A stretch of 37,191 nt of DNA from an uncultured Collinsella sp. GTDB lineage: Bacteria; Actinomycetota; Coriobacteriia; Coriobacteriales; Coriobacteriaceae. The stretch covers positions 1 to 37,191 of the forward strand of contig UQHK01000019.1 of assembly GCA_900540855.1 (NCBI GenBank), in the 5' to 3' direction. Positions 1 through 8,016 of the stretch are shown piece by piece; the stretch's first letter is position 1; each line of letters begins with the position of its first letter. The notes below the pieces were generated by a model. It was not told where the DNA came from. It was given only the letters and a program-made list of their open reading frames with translations, and made no database searches. The translations under genes were made by a program, and so were the position numbers.

Positions 1-47
1 TGCCTTCCTCTGAGAAGTTCGCGAAGCCCACTTCTCAGAGGAAGGCA
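1..47 (-). terminator. Perfect 18-bp inverted repeat, probable terminator of xfp
   Basis: Bases 1-18 and 30-47 are exact reverse complements around an 11-nt loop (19-29). The hairpin lies about 40 bases past the xfp stop codon on the minus strand, as expected for an intrinsic terminator. The T tract that would confirm this would lie left of base 1 and cannot be seen. An 18-bp perfect stem is long for a terminator, so another repeat class is possible. Confidence 0.6.
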
Positions 48-87
48 CCCGCCCGGAGGCGGCCCCAGCGCGAGACCGTCCCGGATG

Positions 88-2616
88 CTACTCGTTGTCG
101 CCTGCGGTCATCTGCGTTGCGGAGAGCGCGCCGTCGGCAGCGGTTGCGGCTGCGGCGTCGGGCCAGACCCAGTCGGTAAAGGCCGGGTGATCGTAGCCCT
201 CATCGCACGCGAACTCGAAGGCCTCGGTGCGGAATGCCTCCCACTTATCAATCTGCTCGGCAAACTTATCGGCGTCGACCATGCGCAGCACGTCGGCGGC
301 CAGTGTCCAGCGGTCCATGTTGTTCAGGCGCAGCATGTCGAACGGCGTTGTCGTGGAGCCTTTCTCCTCGTAGCCGTGGACGCGGAAGGCATCGTGGCCG
401 GGGCGGTTCCAGATCAGGCGGCGAATCGTGCCGGCATAGGCGTGGAACGCGAAGAGGACGGGCTTCTCGCCGCAGCCGAACAGCTCAGCCCAGCGCTCGT
501 CGCTGAGAGCCTGGTCGTTCTCGCAGACGTTCTGGATCTTGAGCAGATCGACCACGTTGACGAACCGCACCTTGATGCCCAGCTCGCGCAGCATGTCGGT
601 TGCAGCCAGAGCCTCAAGCGTCGGCACGTCGCCGCAGGTGGCGACCACGACATCGGCCTCGGCGAGCGAATCGGCGGTCGATGCCCACTCCCAGGTCGCA
701 ACGCCCTCGGCGAGCTCCGCCTTGGCCTCGTCGACCGTCTGGAAGGTCGGAGCAGGCTGCTTGCCGCAGAAGATGGCGTTGACGCAGTCAGTGGACTGGT
801 AGACGCGCTCGGCCACGGCGAGAGCCATGTTGGCGTCGGCCGGATAGTAGGCGTTTACGATGTGCGTGTCGTTGGCCTTGTTGAGCAGCAGGTCGATAAA
901 GCCGGGGTCCTGATGCGAGAAGCCGTTGTGGTCCTGACGCCAGACGTGGCTCGACAGCAAAATGTTAAGGCCGCTGATGGGGGCACGCCACGGAATCTCG
1001 CGCTTGGTAGCCTCGAGCCACTTGCAGTGCTGGTTGACCATGGAGTCGACCACATGGACAAAGCTCTCGTAGGAGCTCCACACGCCGGAACGGCCAGTGA
1101 GCACGTAGGCCTCGAGGAAGCCCTCGCATTGGTGCTCGGACAGCTGCTCGACGACCTTACCGGAGCCTGCCAGCAGCTCGTCGTTGGCCTCGTCCTCGTA
1201 GAAGCCGGCGTCCCACTGCTTCTTGGTCACCTTGTAGGCAGCCTGCAGACGGTTGGACGCGGTCTCGTCGGGACCAAAGATGCGGAAGTCATCCATGTTC
1301 TTGGCCAGAACGTCGGCAGTGTACTCACCAAAGACGCGGGCGGCCTCGGTGGAGCCCCAGCCATGACCCTTAGTTGCGACGGGGACCTCGTGGGCATGAA
1401 TATCGGGCAGCTCGAGCTCGCGACGCACCTTACCGCCGTTCGCGTTGGGGTTGGCGCCGATGCGCAACTCGCCGGTCGGCATAAAGGCCGTCACCTCGGG
1501 GCGCACCTGGCCCTCGGGCGTAAAGAGCTCCTCGGGCTTGTAGGAACGCAGCCACTCGCGCAGCACGCGGAAGTGCTCGTGGGTGTCCTTGGCACTCGCC
1601 AGCGGCACCTGATGCGCGCGCCAGGAGTCCTCGGTCTTCTTGCCGTCGATGTGCTTGGGGCAAGTCCAGCCCTTGGGCGTACGGAACACAATCATGGGGT
1701 AGGCCGGGCGGACCACGGTCTCGCCTGCGGCGGTCTGGGCCTGCGCGGTGACCTTGATGTCACAGATCTCGTCAAAGACCTGCTCAAACAGGGCAGCGAA
1801 ACGCGCATGAATGCTTGCGTGGCTCTCGTCGTCAAAGCCGGCGACAAAGAAGTGCGGCTTATAGCCCATGCCCTCAAAGAACTTGGTGAGCTCCTCATCG
1901 GACACGCGGGCAAGGATGGTGGGATTGGCGATCTTGTAGCCGTTGAGGTGCAGGATCGGCAGGACGATGCCGTCGGTTGCCGGGTTCACGAGCTTGTTGG
2001 ACTGCCAAGAGGTCGCGAGCGGACCGGTCTCGGACTCGCCATCGCCCACCACGGCCACGGCCAGCAGGCTCGGGTTGTCCATGACGGCACCGTAAGCGTG
2101 GCTGAGCGTGTAGCCGAGCTCGCCGCCCTCGTGGATGGAACCGGGCGTCTCGGGCGCAAAGTGGCTCGGGATGCCGCCGGGATAGGAGAACTGGCGGAAG
2201 AACTTCTGCAGGCCTGCCTCGTCATTGGTGATGTCGGGGCGAATCTCGCGGTAGGTGCCGTCGAGCAGCGACTGAGCAGTACCGGCGGGGCCACCGTGAC
2301 CAGGGCCCATCAAGAAGATAGCATTCTGGTTGTGGTCGGCGATCAGTCGATTGACGTGACCGAACAGGAAGTTGATGCCGGGCGTGGTGCCCCAGTGGCC
2401 AACCAGGCGGTGCTTAACGTCCGGACGACCGAAGTCGCGCACCTCACCGGTTTTCTCGTCGACAAAGTCGGGGCGCATTAGCGGGTTAGAGCGAAGGTAG
2501 ATCTGACCGACGGACAGATAGTTCGATGCGCGCCAATACAGGTCGACGCCCTCGAGCTCGGAAGCCGGCACCTCGTGGCCCAGCTTTTGCCACGGCGTCC
2601 CCAGTGTTTTAGCCAT
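88..2616 (-). CDS. xfp: Xylulose-5-phosphate/fructose-6-phosphate phosphoketolase
   Basis: This 842-residue ThDP enzyme cleaves xylulose-5-P (often also fructose-6-P) with phosphate to acetyl-phosphate and glyceraldehyde-3-P (or erythrose-4-P). It is the key step of the phosphoketolase (bifid-type) shunt in the cytosol. Length and motifs fit the family: GHWGTTPG at 73-80, GPGHGGPA at 104-111, the ThDP/Mg motif GDGESE at 191-196, and a conserved SSHVWRQDHNGFSHQDPG stretch near residue 550. The start has an AAGGGA ribosome site 8 nt upstream. It is a single gene downstream of a LacI-family regulator on the same strand. Two AAAACGTTTT palindromes in the 204-bp gap between them point to repression or catabolite control. 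Substrate preference between xylulose-5-P and fructose-6-P cannot be read from sequence alone. Confidence 0.97.
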   Translation of the reverse strand: MAKTLGTPWQKLGHEVPASELEGVDLYWRASNYLSVGQIYLRSNPLMRPDFVDEKTGEVRDFGRPDVKHRLVGHWGTTPGINFLFGHVNRLIADHNQNAIFLMGPGHGGPAGTAQSLLDGTYREIRPDITNDEAGLQKFFRQFSYPGGIPSHFAPETPGSIHEGGELGYTLSHAYGAVMDNPSLLAVAVVGDGESETGPLATSWQSNKLVNPATDGIVLPILHLNGYKIANPTILARVSDEELTKFFEGMGYKPHFFVAGFDDESHASIHARFAALFEQVFDEICDIKVTAQAQTAAGETVVRPAYPMIVFRTPKGWTCPKHIDGKKTEDSWRAHQVPLASAKDTHEHFRVLREWLRSYKPEELFTPEGQVRPEVTAFMPTGELRIGANPNANGGKVRRELELPDIHAHEVPVATKGHGWGSTEAARVFGEYTADVLAKNMDDFRIFGPDETASNRLQAAYKVTKKQWDAGFYEDEANDELLAGSGKVVEQLSEHQCEGFLEAYVLTGRSGVWSSYESFVHVVDSMVNQHCKWLEATKREIPWRAPISGLNILLSSHVWRQDHNGFSHQDPGFIDLLLNKANDTHIVNAYYPADANMALAVAERVYQSTDCVNAIFCGKQPAPTFQTVDEAKAELAEGVATWEWASTADSLAEADVVVATCGDVPTLEALAATDMLRELGIKVRFVNVVDLLKIQNVCENDQALSDERWAELFGCGEKPVLFAFHAYAGTIRRLIWNRPGHDAFRVHGYEEKGSTTTPFDMLRLNNMDRWTLAADVLRMVDADKFAEQIDKWEAFRTEAFEFACDEGYDHPAFTDWVWPDAAAATAADGALSATQMTAGDNE

Positions 2617-2674
2617 TGTTTATGTCCCTTCGCTGTGCGGTCACCCTCCAATACGGCAACCTTTCGTTGGGACC

Positions 2675-2720
2675 AGTATATTTGCTAAAACGTTTTATCA
2701 TGGTGAAAAAACGTTTTACC
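2675..2720 (-). promoter_or_regulatory. xfp promoter with two LacI-type operators
   Basis: A 12-bp perfect palindrome TAAAACGTTTTA lies at 2686-2697 and a second site with core AAAACGTTTT at 2708-2717. The centre-to-centre distance is about 21 bp, two helical turns. On the minus strand a -10-like TATACT (2680-2675) follows directly, so the operators cover the -35 zone of xfp. A CG-centred AT-flanked palindrome is typical for LacI/CcpA-family proteins. A weaker related half-site (AGCAAAACGCG) lies at 2743-2753, and GTAAACGTGTTTAG overlaps the lacI stop codon at 2811-2824. The neighbouring LacI-family protein is the obvious candidate ligand (inference). Confidence 0.7.
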
Positions 2721-2820
2721 ACCCTTATCAATCCCATCGATTAGCAAAACGCGACATTCACCTGCGGCGTTGATTGTCACAGGTGCTCCACATTCGGTCT
2801 CTGCAAATTGGTAAACGTGT

Positions 2821-3849
2821 TTAGTTGTGTTTAGTAAGCTCGAGCACGCTGTCCTTAACGATAAGCTCCGGCTCCAGAACGACCTCTTCGGCACGCCTGC
2901 CGCCCCTACCGGCAAGACGCTTGGACATGCAGCCAAAAGCATGCTCCGCAAGGACACCAGGGTCCTGCTCAATCGCGGTCAGCGCCGGCTCAAAAAGAAC
3001 GTCGGCCGCCGAGTTGTCATAGCTCACCACCGAGATATCGCCCGGGATGCTCTTCCCCATCTCGTGTAAGCGCTTGAGCAAACCGAGGGCAATGTTATCT
3101 GAGCTTGCGAACACGGCAGTGGCGTCAGTTGCGAGCACTGCCTCCGAGGCCTCGTATGCGCTCGGAATGTAGTACTCGCTCTCAAACTCCAAACGCGCGT
3201 CGATCGGCAGGCCAACCTCGCGCAGCGCGCGCTCATAGCCGGCAAGTCGCTTGCGACCCGTATTGGAACGGCGGGCATTAACCAGGCAGGCAATACGGCG
3301 GTGGCCTTGCTCGATCAGATAGCGGGTGGCCATATAGCCGCCCATCTCGTGGTCGAACATCACCTTGTCGCACTCGAGCCCCTCAATGGCACGGTCGACC
3401 ATTACGGCCGGGATGGGCAGGTGGCTGACTTCTTCGCGCAGGGCGCGGTCATCGGAGAACTCGTCACCCACCACCAGGAAGACGCCATCAACGCCGCGCG
3501 TCACCAGCTGGCGCAGCAGCTCCAGATCGTCATCGGCGCTTCCGCCCGAACTGGTAATGAAGAGCGCATAGCCGTCCTCGCGGCAGCGCTTTTCCAGGCT
3601 ACCGGCGAGCGAGGCAAAAAAGCGGCTCTCGATGTTAGGGACGATAAGGCCCAGCGTGCGCGACTCGCGCATGACCAGGCTGCGCGCAATCTGGTTGGGA
3701 ACATAGTGGTTGCGCGCCGCGACCTCTTTGATGAGCTTGCGGTTTTCTTCCGAGATGCGACAGGGCCGATTATTGAGAACAAGCGAGACCGACGAGGGGG
3801 AAAGCCCCACCTCCTGGGCGATCTGCTTGAGGGTGACTTTGTTGGCCAT
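2821..3849 (-). CDS. LacI-family transcriptional regulator
   Basis: This 342-residue DNA-binding repressor has a LacI-type helix-turn-helix in residues 5-30 (VTLKQIAQEVGLSPSSVSLVLN), the hinge-helix region ending near 57 (NQIARSL), and a periplasmic-binding-protein-like effector domain (GLIVPNIESRFFASL to the C terminus). The start is supported by a GGAAGGAG site just upstream, and a TATACT -10 lies at 3890-3885 on the minus strand. It sits directly upstream of xfp, with CG-centred palindromes between the two genes. It probably controls xfp and perhaps other central carbon genes, by analogy to CcpA or sugar-specific LacI members. The effector is not identifiable: no HPr-Ser-P signature was checked, so CcpA identity is only a possibility. 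Confidence 0.92.
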   Translation of the reverse strand: MANKVTLKQIAQEVGLSPSSVSLVLNNRPCRISEENRKLIKEVAARNHYVPNQIARSLVMRESRTLGLIVPNIESRFFASLAGSLEKRCREDGYALFITSSGGSADDDLELLRQLVTRGVDGVFLVVGDEFSDDRALREEVSHLPIPAVMVDRAIEGLECDKVMFDHEMGGYMATRYLIEQGHRRIACLVNARRSNTGRKRLAGYERALREVGLPIDARLEFESEYYIPSAYEASEAVLATDATAVFASSDNIALGLLKRLHEMGKSIPGDISVVSYDNSAADVLFEPALTAIEQDPGVLAEHAFGCMSKRLAGRGGRRAEEVVLEPELIVKDSVLELTKHN

Positions 3850-3983
3850 CTCGCTCCTTCCGGGTTTACGCGCAATCTCTTGAAAGTATAGCGACTACCC
3901 CTCTACCTCGGTGATAAACACTTTACCAATCCGGTGGACGGCTGTTTTATCGCCGCCAGCGCACCAAATCCGTCCGGGTGGGG

Positions 3984-3989
3984 TATATT
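3984..3989 (+). promoter_or_regulatory. Probable murB -10 element
   Basis: TATATT at 3984-3989 is a good extended -10-like hexamer about 44 bp before the chosen murB start. It places transcription start near 3996, downstream of the longer in-frame ATG at 3934, so the later ATG at 4033 is the more likely start. No convincing -35 is visible. Confidence 0.5.
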
Positions 3990-4032
3990 GCAATCGATTG
4001 ATGACAACGACCACCAAAAGGCGGATATTCGT

Positions 4033-4995
4033 ATGCACGAGAACGACTTTTTTAACGAGGACCTGTTGTGCGCGCTCGCTGGCGTTGCCGGCGAGGACAA
4101 CGTGCTGATGAGCGAGCCTATGCGCGAGCACACCACGTTTAAGATCGGCGGCCCGGCCGACGTCTTTGTCACGCCCGATACCGAGCAGGGCCTCGTCGCC
4201 ACGCTCGATACCTGTTATCGCTGCAATTTGCCCCTCACCATCGTGGGCAACGGCTCCGACTTGCTCGTCGGCGACAAGGGCATCCGCGGCGTCGTCGTAG
4301 CGCTGGGCGAGGGCCTCTCCGACATTACGGTCGACGGCACGCATGTCACGGCGGCCGCCGGTGCGCTGCTTTCCGATGTCGCAGCCGCGGCAGCCGAGGC
4401 CAACCTTACCGGCATGGAGCCCATCTCGGGCATTCCCGGATCGGTCGGCGGCGCCTGTTACATGAACGCCGGAGCTTACGGCGCCTGCATGGCCGATGTG
4501 CTGGAGTCCGTGCGCGTCTACAAGCCCGCCCGTATGCTCGACGACGGCACCCGCGGCAGCGGCAGCATCATCGAGTTCGATGTTGACGAGCTTAACCTGG
4601 GCTATCGCAAGAGCCGCATCGCCGACGACGGCTTCATCGTACTTTCGGCCACTTTCAATCTCGCCCCGGGCAACGCCGCGATGATCAAGGCCGACATGGA
4701 CGACTACCGCCAGCGCCGCGAGGACAAGCAGCCGCTCGACATGCCGAGCGCCGGCTCCACTTTCAAGCGCCCCGAGGGTTACTTTGCCGGCAAACTCATC
4801 ATGGATGCCGGCCTGCGAGGACACGCCGTTGGCGGCGCGCAGGTGAGCGAGAAGCACTGTGGCTTCATCGTCAACGCCGACCACGCCACCGCAGCCGATG
4901 TCGACGAACTCATCCGCCACATCCAAGCAACCGTCAAAGACCAATTCAACGTAGACCTCGAACCCGAAGTCCACCGAGTAGGCGAATTCCTATAA
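4033..4995 (+). CDS. murB: UDP-N-acetylenolpyruvoylglucosamine reductase
   Basis: FAD-dependent cytosolic reductase that uses NADPH to turn UDP-GlcNAc-enolpyruvate into UDP-MurNAc, the second committed step of peptidoglycan precursor synthesis. Visible motifs are the FAD-binding THTTFKIGGPAD-like stretch (EHTTFKIGGPADVF), GNGSDLLV, GIPGSVGGACYMNAGAYG, and the active-site SAGSTFKRP with a C-terminal EVHRVGEF carrying the conserved glutamate. An in-frame ATG exists 99 bp upstream at 3934, but it precedes the likely transcription start; the ATG at 4033 has an AAAGGCGG site and begins MHENDFFNED. The resulting 320 residues match the family. It is monocistronic, divergent from the LacI regulator, and followed at once by a strong terminator. 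Confidence 0.95.
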   Translation: MHENDFFNEDLLCALAGVAGEDNVLMSEPMREHTTFKIGGPADVFVTPDTEQGLVATLDTCYRCNLPLTIVGNGSDLLVGDKGIRGVVVALGEGLSDITVDGTHVTAAAGALLSDVAAAAAEANLTGMEPISGIPGSVGGACYMNAGAYGACMADVLESVRVYKPARMLDDGTRGSGSIIEFDVDELNLGYRKSRIADDGFIVLSATFNLAPGNAAMIKADMDDYRQRREDKQPLDMPSAGSTFKRPEGYFAGKLIMDAGLRGHAVGGAQVSEKHCGFIVNADHATAADVDELIRHIQATVKDQFNVDLEPEVHRVGEFL

Positions 4996-4998
4996 AAA

Positions 4999-5027
4999 GA
5001 AGGCCCCAAAGGGGCCTTCACTTCCTT
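4999..5027 (+). terminator. Intrinsic terminator of murB
   Basis: GAAGGCCCC (4999-5007) pairs with GGGGCCTTC (5011-5019) around an AAA loop and is followed by a T-rich ACTTCCTTT tract. It begins 3 bases after the murB stop codon. Confidence 0.85.
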
Positions 5028-5070
5028 TAATTCAGACACCACTCTGGATTGTGGCACTCTGAATCCGAGT

Positions 5071-5198
5071 GGGCCCCGCGCCCGCAATATATTTGATTGA
5101 TCGCGAGTTCCGCACGCAAAGAAGGCCACTTAATGTGGCCTTCGTCTTGCGCAGGACTGCCCGAGCAGGCAATCAAATATATTGCGGGCGTGGGGCCC
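5071..5198 (+). repeat. Variable-arm hairpin element, copy A
   Basis: The element is a 70-nt conserved core (5100-5169) flanked by 29-nt inverted arms (5071-5099 and 5170-5198). The arms are complementary except for one G-T wobble. The core starts ATCGCGAGTTCCGCACG and ends GACTGCCCGAGCAGG. Inside it, GAAGGCCAC (5121-5129) pairs with GTGGCCTTC (5135-5143) around TTAAT. The core is identical to copy D except near its 3' end (TGCCCGAG instead of TGTAGAG). The arm is AT-rich next to the core and GC-rich outside, and shares no sequence with the arms of the other copies. It lies between convergent genes, murB and the hydrolase. The function is unknown. Confidence 0.85.
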
Positions 5199-5206
5199 TA
5201 CCAGTC

Positions 5207-5227
5207 GAGGACTGTCCGAGCAGGCAA
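5207..5227 (+). repeat. Partial duplicate of the hairpin-element core 3' end
   Basis: GGACTGTCCGAGCAGG at 5209-5224 matches the 3' end of the copy A core with one difference, and is followed by a new arm-like CAACCTTATG. No matching 5' half or left arm is present. It looks like a decayed or truncated second copy, or a by-product of local template switching. Confidence 0.55.
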
Positions 5228-5263
5228 CCTTATGCCTCTCGGACTGTCCCGGCCCAACTTGCG

Positions 5264-6469
5264 TTACGACAGTGCAATACCGCCGAGCCAGCCCCAACGC
5301 ACGCCAGAGCCAGTACCATAAAAGCTAATGAACGAATCGAGCGACTTCGATGTAATGGCACCCTCGTTGCTCATAACGATGCCGCCGCCAACGTAGATAC
5401 CCACATGACCGTAGATAAGGCCCGGAGCACCCGTGCCGCTGTGCGAGGAATCGGCCACGATCATGCCCACCTGCAGCGCCGAGCGATCGGAGCTATAGCA
5501 CCAGGCGTTGAACATGTCGCAGGCGTTGCCGCCAAAGTAGCCAACGCCGGCGTTACGGAAGACATTGGTAACCCACGCCGCGCACCAGTTCTGACCCGGC
5601 GAAGGCGTGGAGTAGCACGCGTTGACGACAGCCTGCTGCTTGCCCGAGCCGGCATTCTGCTGCGGAGTTCCGGGCGCATACGATCCACCGCCCGAGCTCG
5701 AACCACCCGAGTAGGAATTGTTCTTGTTCGCGGCGGCCGCGGCAGCGGCGGCCTTCCTGGCAGCCTCCTCGGCCTGGGCGGCAGCGAGAATCTCGGAATC
5801 ACGCTGAGCCATGAGCTCCTTGACGTCGTCGGAAAGACCGTTCAGCACGGTCTGGACCTCTTGCTGCTTGGCCTGCATATCCTGCATCTGAGCCGTCTGC
5901 TGATCCTTGAGTTTCTCCAGGTCAGCCTTTTGTGCTTCGAGCTCGGTCTTCTGTGCGTCGAGCTCGGCCTGAATCGTCTGGATGTCCTCGATGGCATCGC
6001 GGTCGCTCTTGTTGATCTTCTCAACGTAATGCGCGTTGGCAACGAGCTCCTCAAACGAGCCAGAGGCCAGCAGCAGCGACAGGATGTTCGTGCCGCCGGA
6101 CTTGTAGCTGGCGGCCACGCGATCGGAAAGGTCGTTACGCTTCTTCTTGAGCTCGGCCTTCTTTTCATCGATCTGGGCCTGTGTGTCGTCAATCTTGCCC
6201 TGGACATTCTCAATGTCGTTGAGGGTCTGGGCATTCTTGTTGGCCAGCGCCGCATACTCATTTGCGATGCCGTCGAGCTGGGCCTGGACCTCGTCGAGCT
6301 GGGCCTGGGCGGCATTCAATTTATCGGTGGTTTCTTTGGAAGCCTCCGCCGCATGGGCGCGAGCGGGCAGGCCAAAAAGAACTGCCGCAGAAGCGGCGCC
6401 GAACAGGACCTTGAGGGCAGTGCGGCGCGAAAGCTCCTGGGAAAGGATGGAATCGCTGTTTGGTGACAT
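5264..6469 (-). CDS. Secreted coiled-coil peptidoglycan hydrolase (NlpC/P60- or CHAP-like)
   Basis: This 401-residue exported protein starts with a twin-arginine-type signal (LSRRTALKVLFGAAS) and an AHA-AE cleavage site near residue 40. Residues 42-225 are a long heptad-rich coiled coil (LDEVQAQLDG, KKKRNDLSDRVAASYKSGG) of the PcsB/RipC/SagA kind. An Ala/Gly/Ser linker follows at about 230-275. The C-terminal cysteine peptidase-like domain has a candidate nucleophile in NWCAAWV and a catalytic His in YGHVGIYVGGG. Such proteins cut peptide cross-links in cell wall during division, often regulated by FtsEX through the coiled coil. No ftsEX lies nearby. The start codon has a GGAG site 8 nt upstream. 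Exact bond specificity is not readable. Confidence 0.88.
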   Translation of the reverse strand: MSPNSDSILSQELSRRTALKVLFGAASAAVLFGLPARAHAAEASKETTDKLNAAQAQLDEVQAQLDGIANEYAALANKNAQTLNDIENVQGKIDDTQAQIDEKKAELKKKRNDLSDRVAASYKSGGTNILSLLLASGSFEELVANAHYVEKINKSDRDAIEDIQTIQAELDAQKTELEAQKADLEKLKDQQTAQMQDMQAKQQEVQTVLNGLSDDVKELMAQRDSEILAAAQAEEAARKAAAAAAAANKNNSYSGGSSSGGGSYAPGTPQQNAGSGKQQAVVNACYSTPSPGQNWCAAWVTNVFRNAGVGYFGGNACDMFNAWCYSSDRSALQVGMIVADSSHSGTGAPGLIYGHVGIYVGGGIVMSNEGAITSKSLDSFISFYGTGSGVRWGWLGGIALS

Positions 6470-6587
6470 ATGTACTCCGTTACATGCTTATTTATATGTC
6501 GCTCAACTCATACATACTAGCGTACATATGGCGCGTCCCAACGATTTCCACGAACGGCAGGAAACTGCAAGGTCGGCGGCTCGTAAG

Positions 6588-6614
6588 CAATTGTTAAATT
6601 TGAGGTAACAATTG
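6588..6614. repeat. 9-bp inverted repeat between hydrolase and galE
   Basis: CAATTGTTA (6588-6596) and TAACAATTG (6606-6614) are exact inverted arms around 9 nt. The site lies between the divergent hydrolase and galE genes and upstream of the galE -10, so it may be an operator. The binding protein is unknown. Confidence 0.4.
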
Positions 6615-6691
6615 AGCATGCTCTTATATGAGTACGTTAACATAATCCTCTGCTTTTCCTCAGCGCACGATTTGGGCGTCCCCGCCTGCGC

Positions 6692-6697
6692 TATACT
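6692..6697 (+). promoter_or_regulatory. Probable galE -10 element
   Basis: TATACT at 6692-6697 lies 38 bp before the galE start; TTTGGG at 6671-6676 is a weak -35 with a short 15-bp spacer. Confidence 0.45.
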
Positions 6698-6734
6698 CCC
6701 CTCTAGAAGTGTTCCTGATTCGATAGGAGACTAC

Positions 6735-7796
6735 ATGTCCAAAGCACTCGACCCCAAAGACACCTGCGTCCTCGTTACCGGTGGCGCCGGCTTTATCGGC
6801 TCGCACACCGTCGTTCAGCTGCTCGAGGGTGGCTACCAGGTCGTCATCGTCGATGATCTCTCCAACTCCAGCGCCGTCGCCGTCGACCGCGTCAAGACCA
6901 TCGTGGGCGACGAGGCCGCCAAGAACCTCACCTTCTACGAGGCCAACGTGCTCGACCGCGATGCGATGAACAAGATCTTCGATACCCATCAGATCGACCG
7001 CGTCATCCACTTTGCCGGCTTTAAGGCCGTCGGCGAGTCGGTGAGCAAGCCCGTCGAGTACTACCACAACAACATCGAGAACACCTTGGTGCTCATCGAC
7101 GTCATGCGCAACCATGGCTGCAAGTCCATCATCTTCTCGAGCTCCTCGACCGTCTACGGCGACCCGGACAACCCGCCCGTCACCGAGGAGGATCCCAAGA
7201 AGCCCGCGACCAACCCCTATGGTTGGACCAAGTGGATGATCGAGCAGATCCTTATGGACGTCCACACCGCCGACCCCGAGTGGGACGTCGTGCTGCTCCG
7301 TTACTTCAACCCCATCGGCGCTCATCCGTCGGGCCTGATCGGCGAGGACCCCAAGGGCATCCCCAACAACCTGGTGCCCTATGTCGCCCAGGTCGCCGTG
7401 GGCAAGCTCGAGGCCGTTCAGGTCTTTGGCAACGACTACCCCACCCCCGACGGCACCGGCGTGCGCGACTACATCCACGTGTGCGATCTGGCCTCTGGTC
7501 ACGTTGCCGCCCTTAACTGGATGAACGGCAAAACCGGCGTCGAGATCTTTAACCTGGGCACCGGCACCGGCACCTCGGTACTCGAGGTCGTCGCCGCCTT
7601 CTCCAAGGCTTGTGGCAAGGAGCTGCCCTACGTGATCCGCGAGCGCCGCGCCGGCGACATCGCTGCCAACTGGTGCGATGCCTCCAAGGCCGAGCGCATG
7701 ATGGGCTGGAAGGCCCAGTACGACATCGCGGACATGTGCCGCGATAGCTGGAACTGGCAGAGCCACAACCCCAACGGCTTCGCCGACGCCGAGTAG
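6735..7796 (+). CDS. galE: UDP-glucose 4-epimerase
   Basis: NAD-dependent cytosolic epimerase interconverting UDP-glucose and UDP-galactose, used in galactose catabolism and for UDP-Gal precursors of surface glycans. The 353-residue protein shows the Rossmann motif TGGAGFIGSH near residues 15-24, the catalytic SSSSTVYGD, and the YxxxK motif in PYGWTKWM. All are typical of extended short-chain dehydrogenases of the GalE group. An in-frame ATG exists at 6612, but it lies upstream of the TATACT promoter box. The start at 6735 has an AGGAGA site 4 nt upstream. It is a single gene with its own terminator; no galK or galT lies in the window. Confidence 0.96.
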   Translation: MSKALDPKDTCVLVTGGAGFIGSHTVVQLLEGGYQVVIVDDLSNSSAVAVDRVKTIVGDEAAKNLTFYEANVLDRDAMNKIFDTHQIDRVIHFAGFKAVGESVSKPVEYYHNNIENTLVLIDVMRNHGCKSIIFSSSSTVYGDPDNPPVTEEDPKKPATNPYGWTKWMIEQILMDVHTADPEWDVVLLRYFNPIGAHPSGLIGEDPKGIPNNLVPYVAQVAVGKLEAVQVFGNDYPTPDGTGVRDYIHVCDLASGHVAALNWMNGKTGVEIFNLGTGTGTSVLEVVAAFSKACGKELPYVIRERRAGDIAANWCDASKAERMMGWKAQYDIADMCRDSWNWQSHNPNGFADAE

Positions 7797-7819
7797 CAAA
7801 AACCTACATACCGCTCTTG

Positions 7820-7852
7820 CCCCGATCTCACGTTGTGAGGTCGGGGCTTTTT
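7820..7852 (+). terminator. Intrinsic terminator of galE
   Basis: CCCCGATCTCAC (7820-7831) pairs with GTGAGGTCGGGG (7835-7846) with one T-G pair and a 3-nt loop. TTTTT follows at 7848-7852. Confidence 0.92.
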
Positions 7853-7899
7853 CATGGCATGTAACCATTCGCCGAAAATCGACCAACTTTTTTATCTTG

Positions 7900-7931
7900 C
7901 CTGTACATGTTTAAACAACATGTTTTACAAT
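7900..7931 (+). promoter_or_regulatory. malQ promoter with GTTTAAAC operator
   Basis: A perfect 10-bp palindrome TGTTTAAACA sits at 7908-7917, and a TACAAT -10 at 7926-7931. The operator therefore falls in the promoter spacer, where a bound repressor would block polymerase. The same GTTTAAAC core occurs beside the TACAAT box of the PTS gene and near the GntR start, so the GntR/UTRA regulator of this window is the likely ligand (inference). Confidence 0.55.
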
Positions 7932-8016
7932 AGGCGTATCGAATCAGAACATCGGAGGCGGACTGCACACCCATCGGCAGGCCGACCCCACAACAAGAAG
8001 GTTGGTGAGCGCATTC

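Noticed and set aside
85..2481. A 798-codon open frame antisense to xfp
   Set aside because: GC-rich codon bias leaves the opposite strand open; the minus frame encodes a full phosphoketolase with catalytic motifs.
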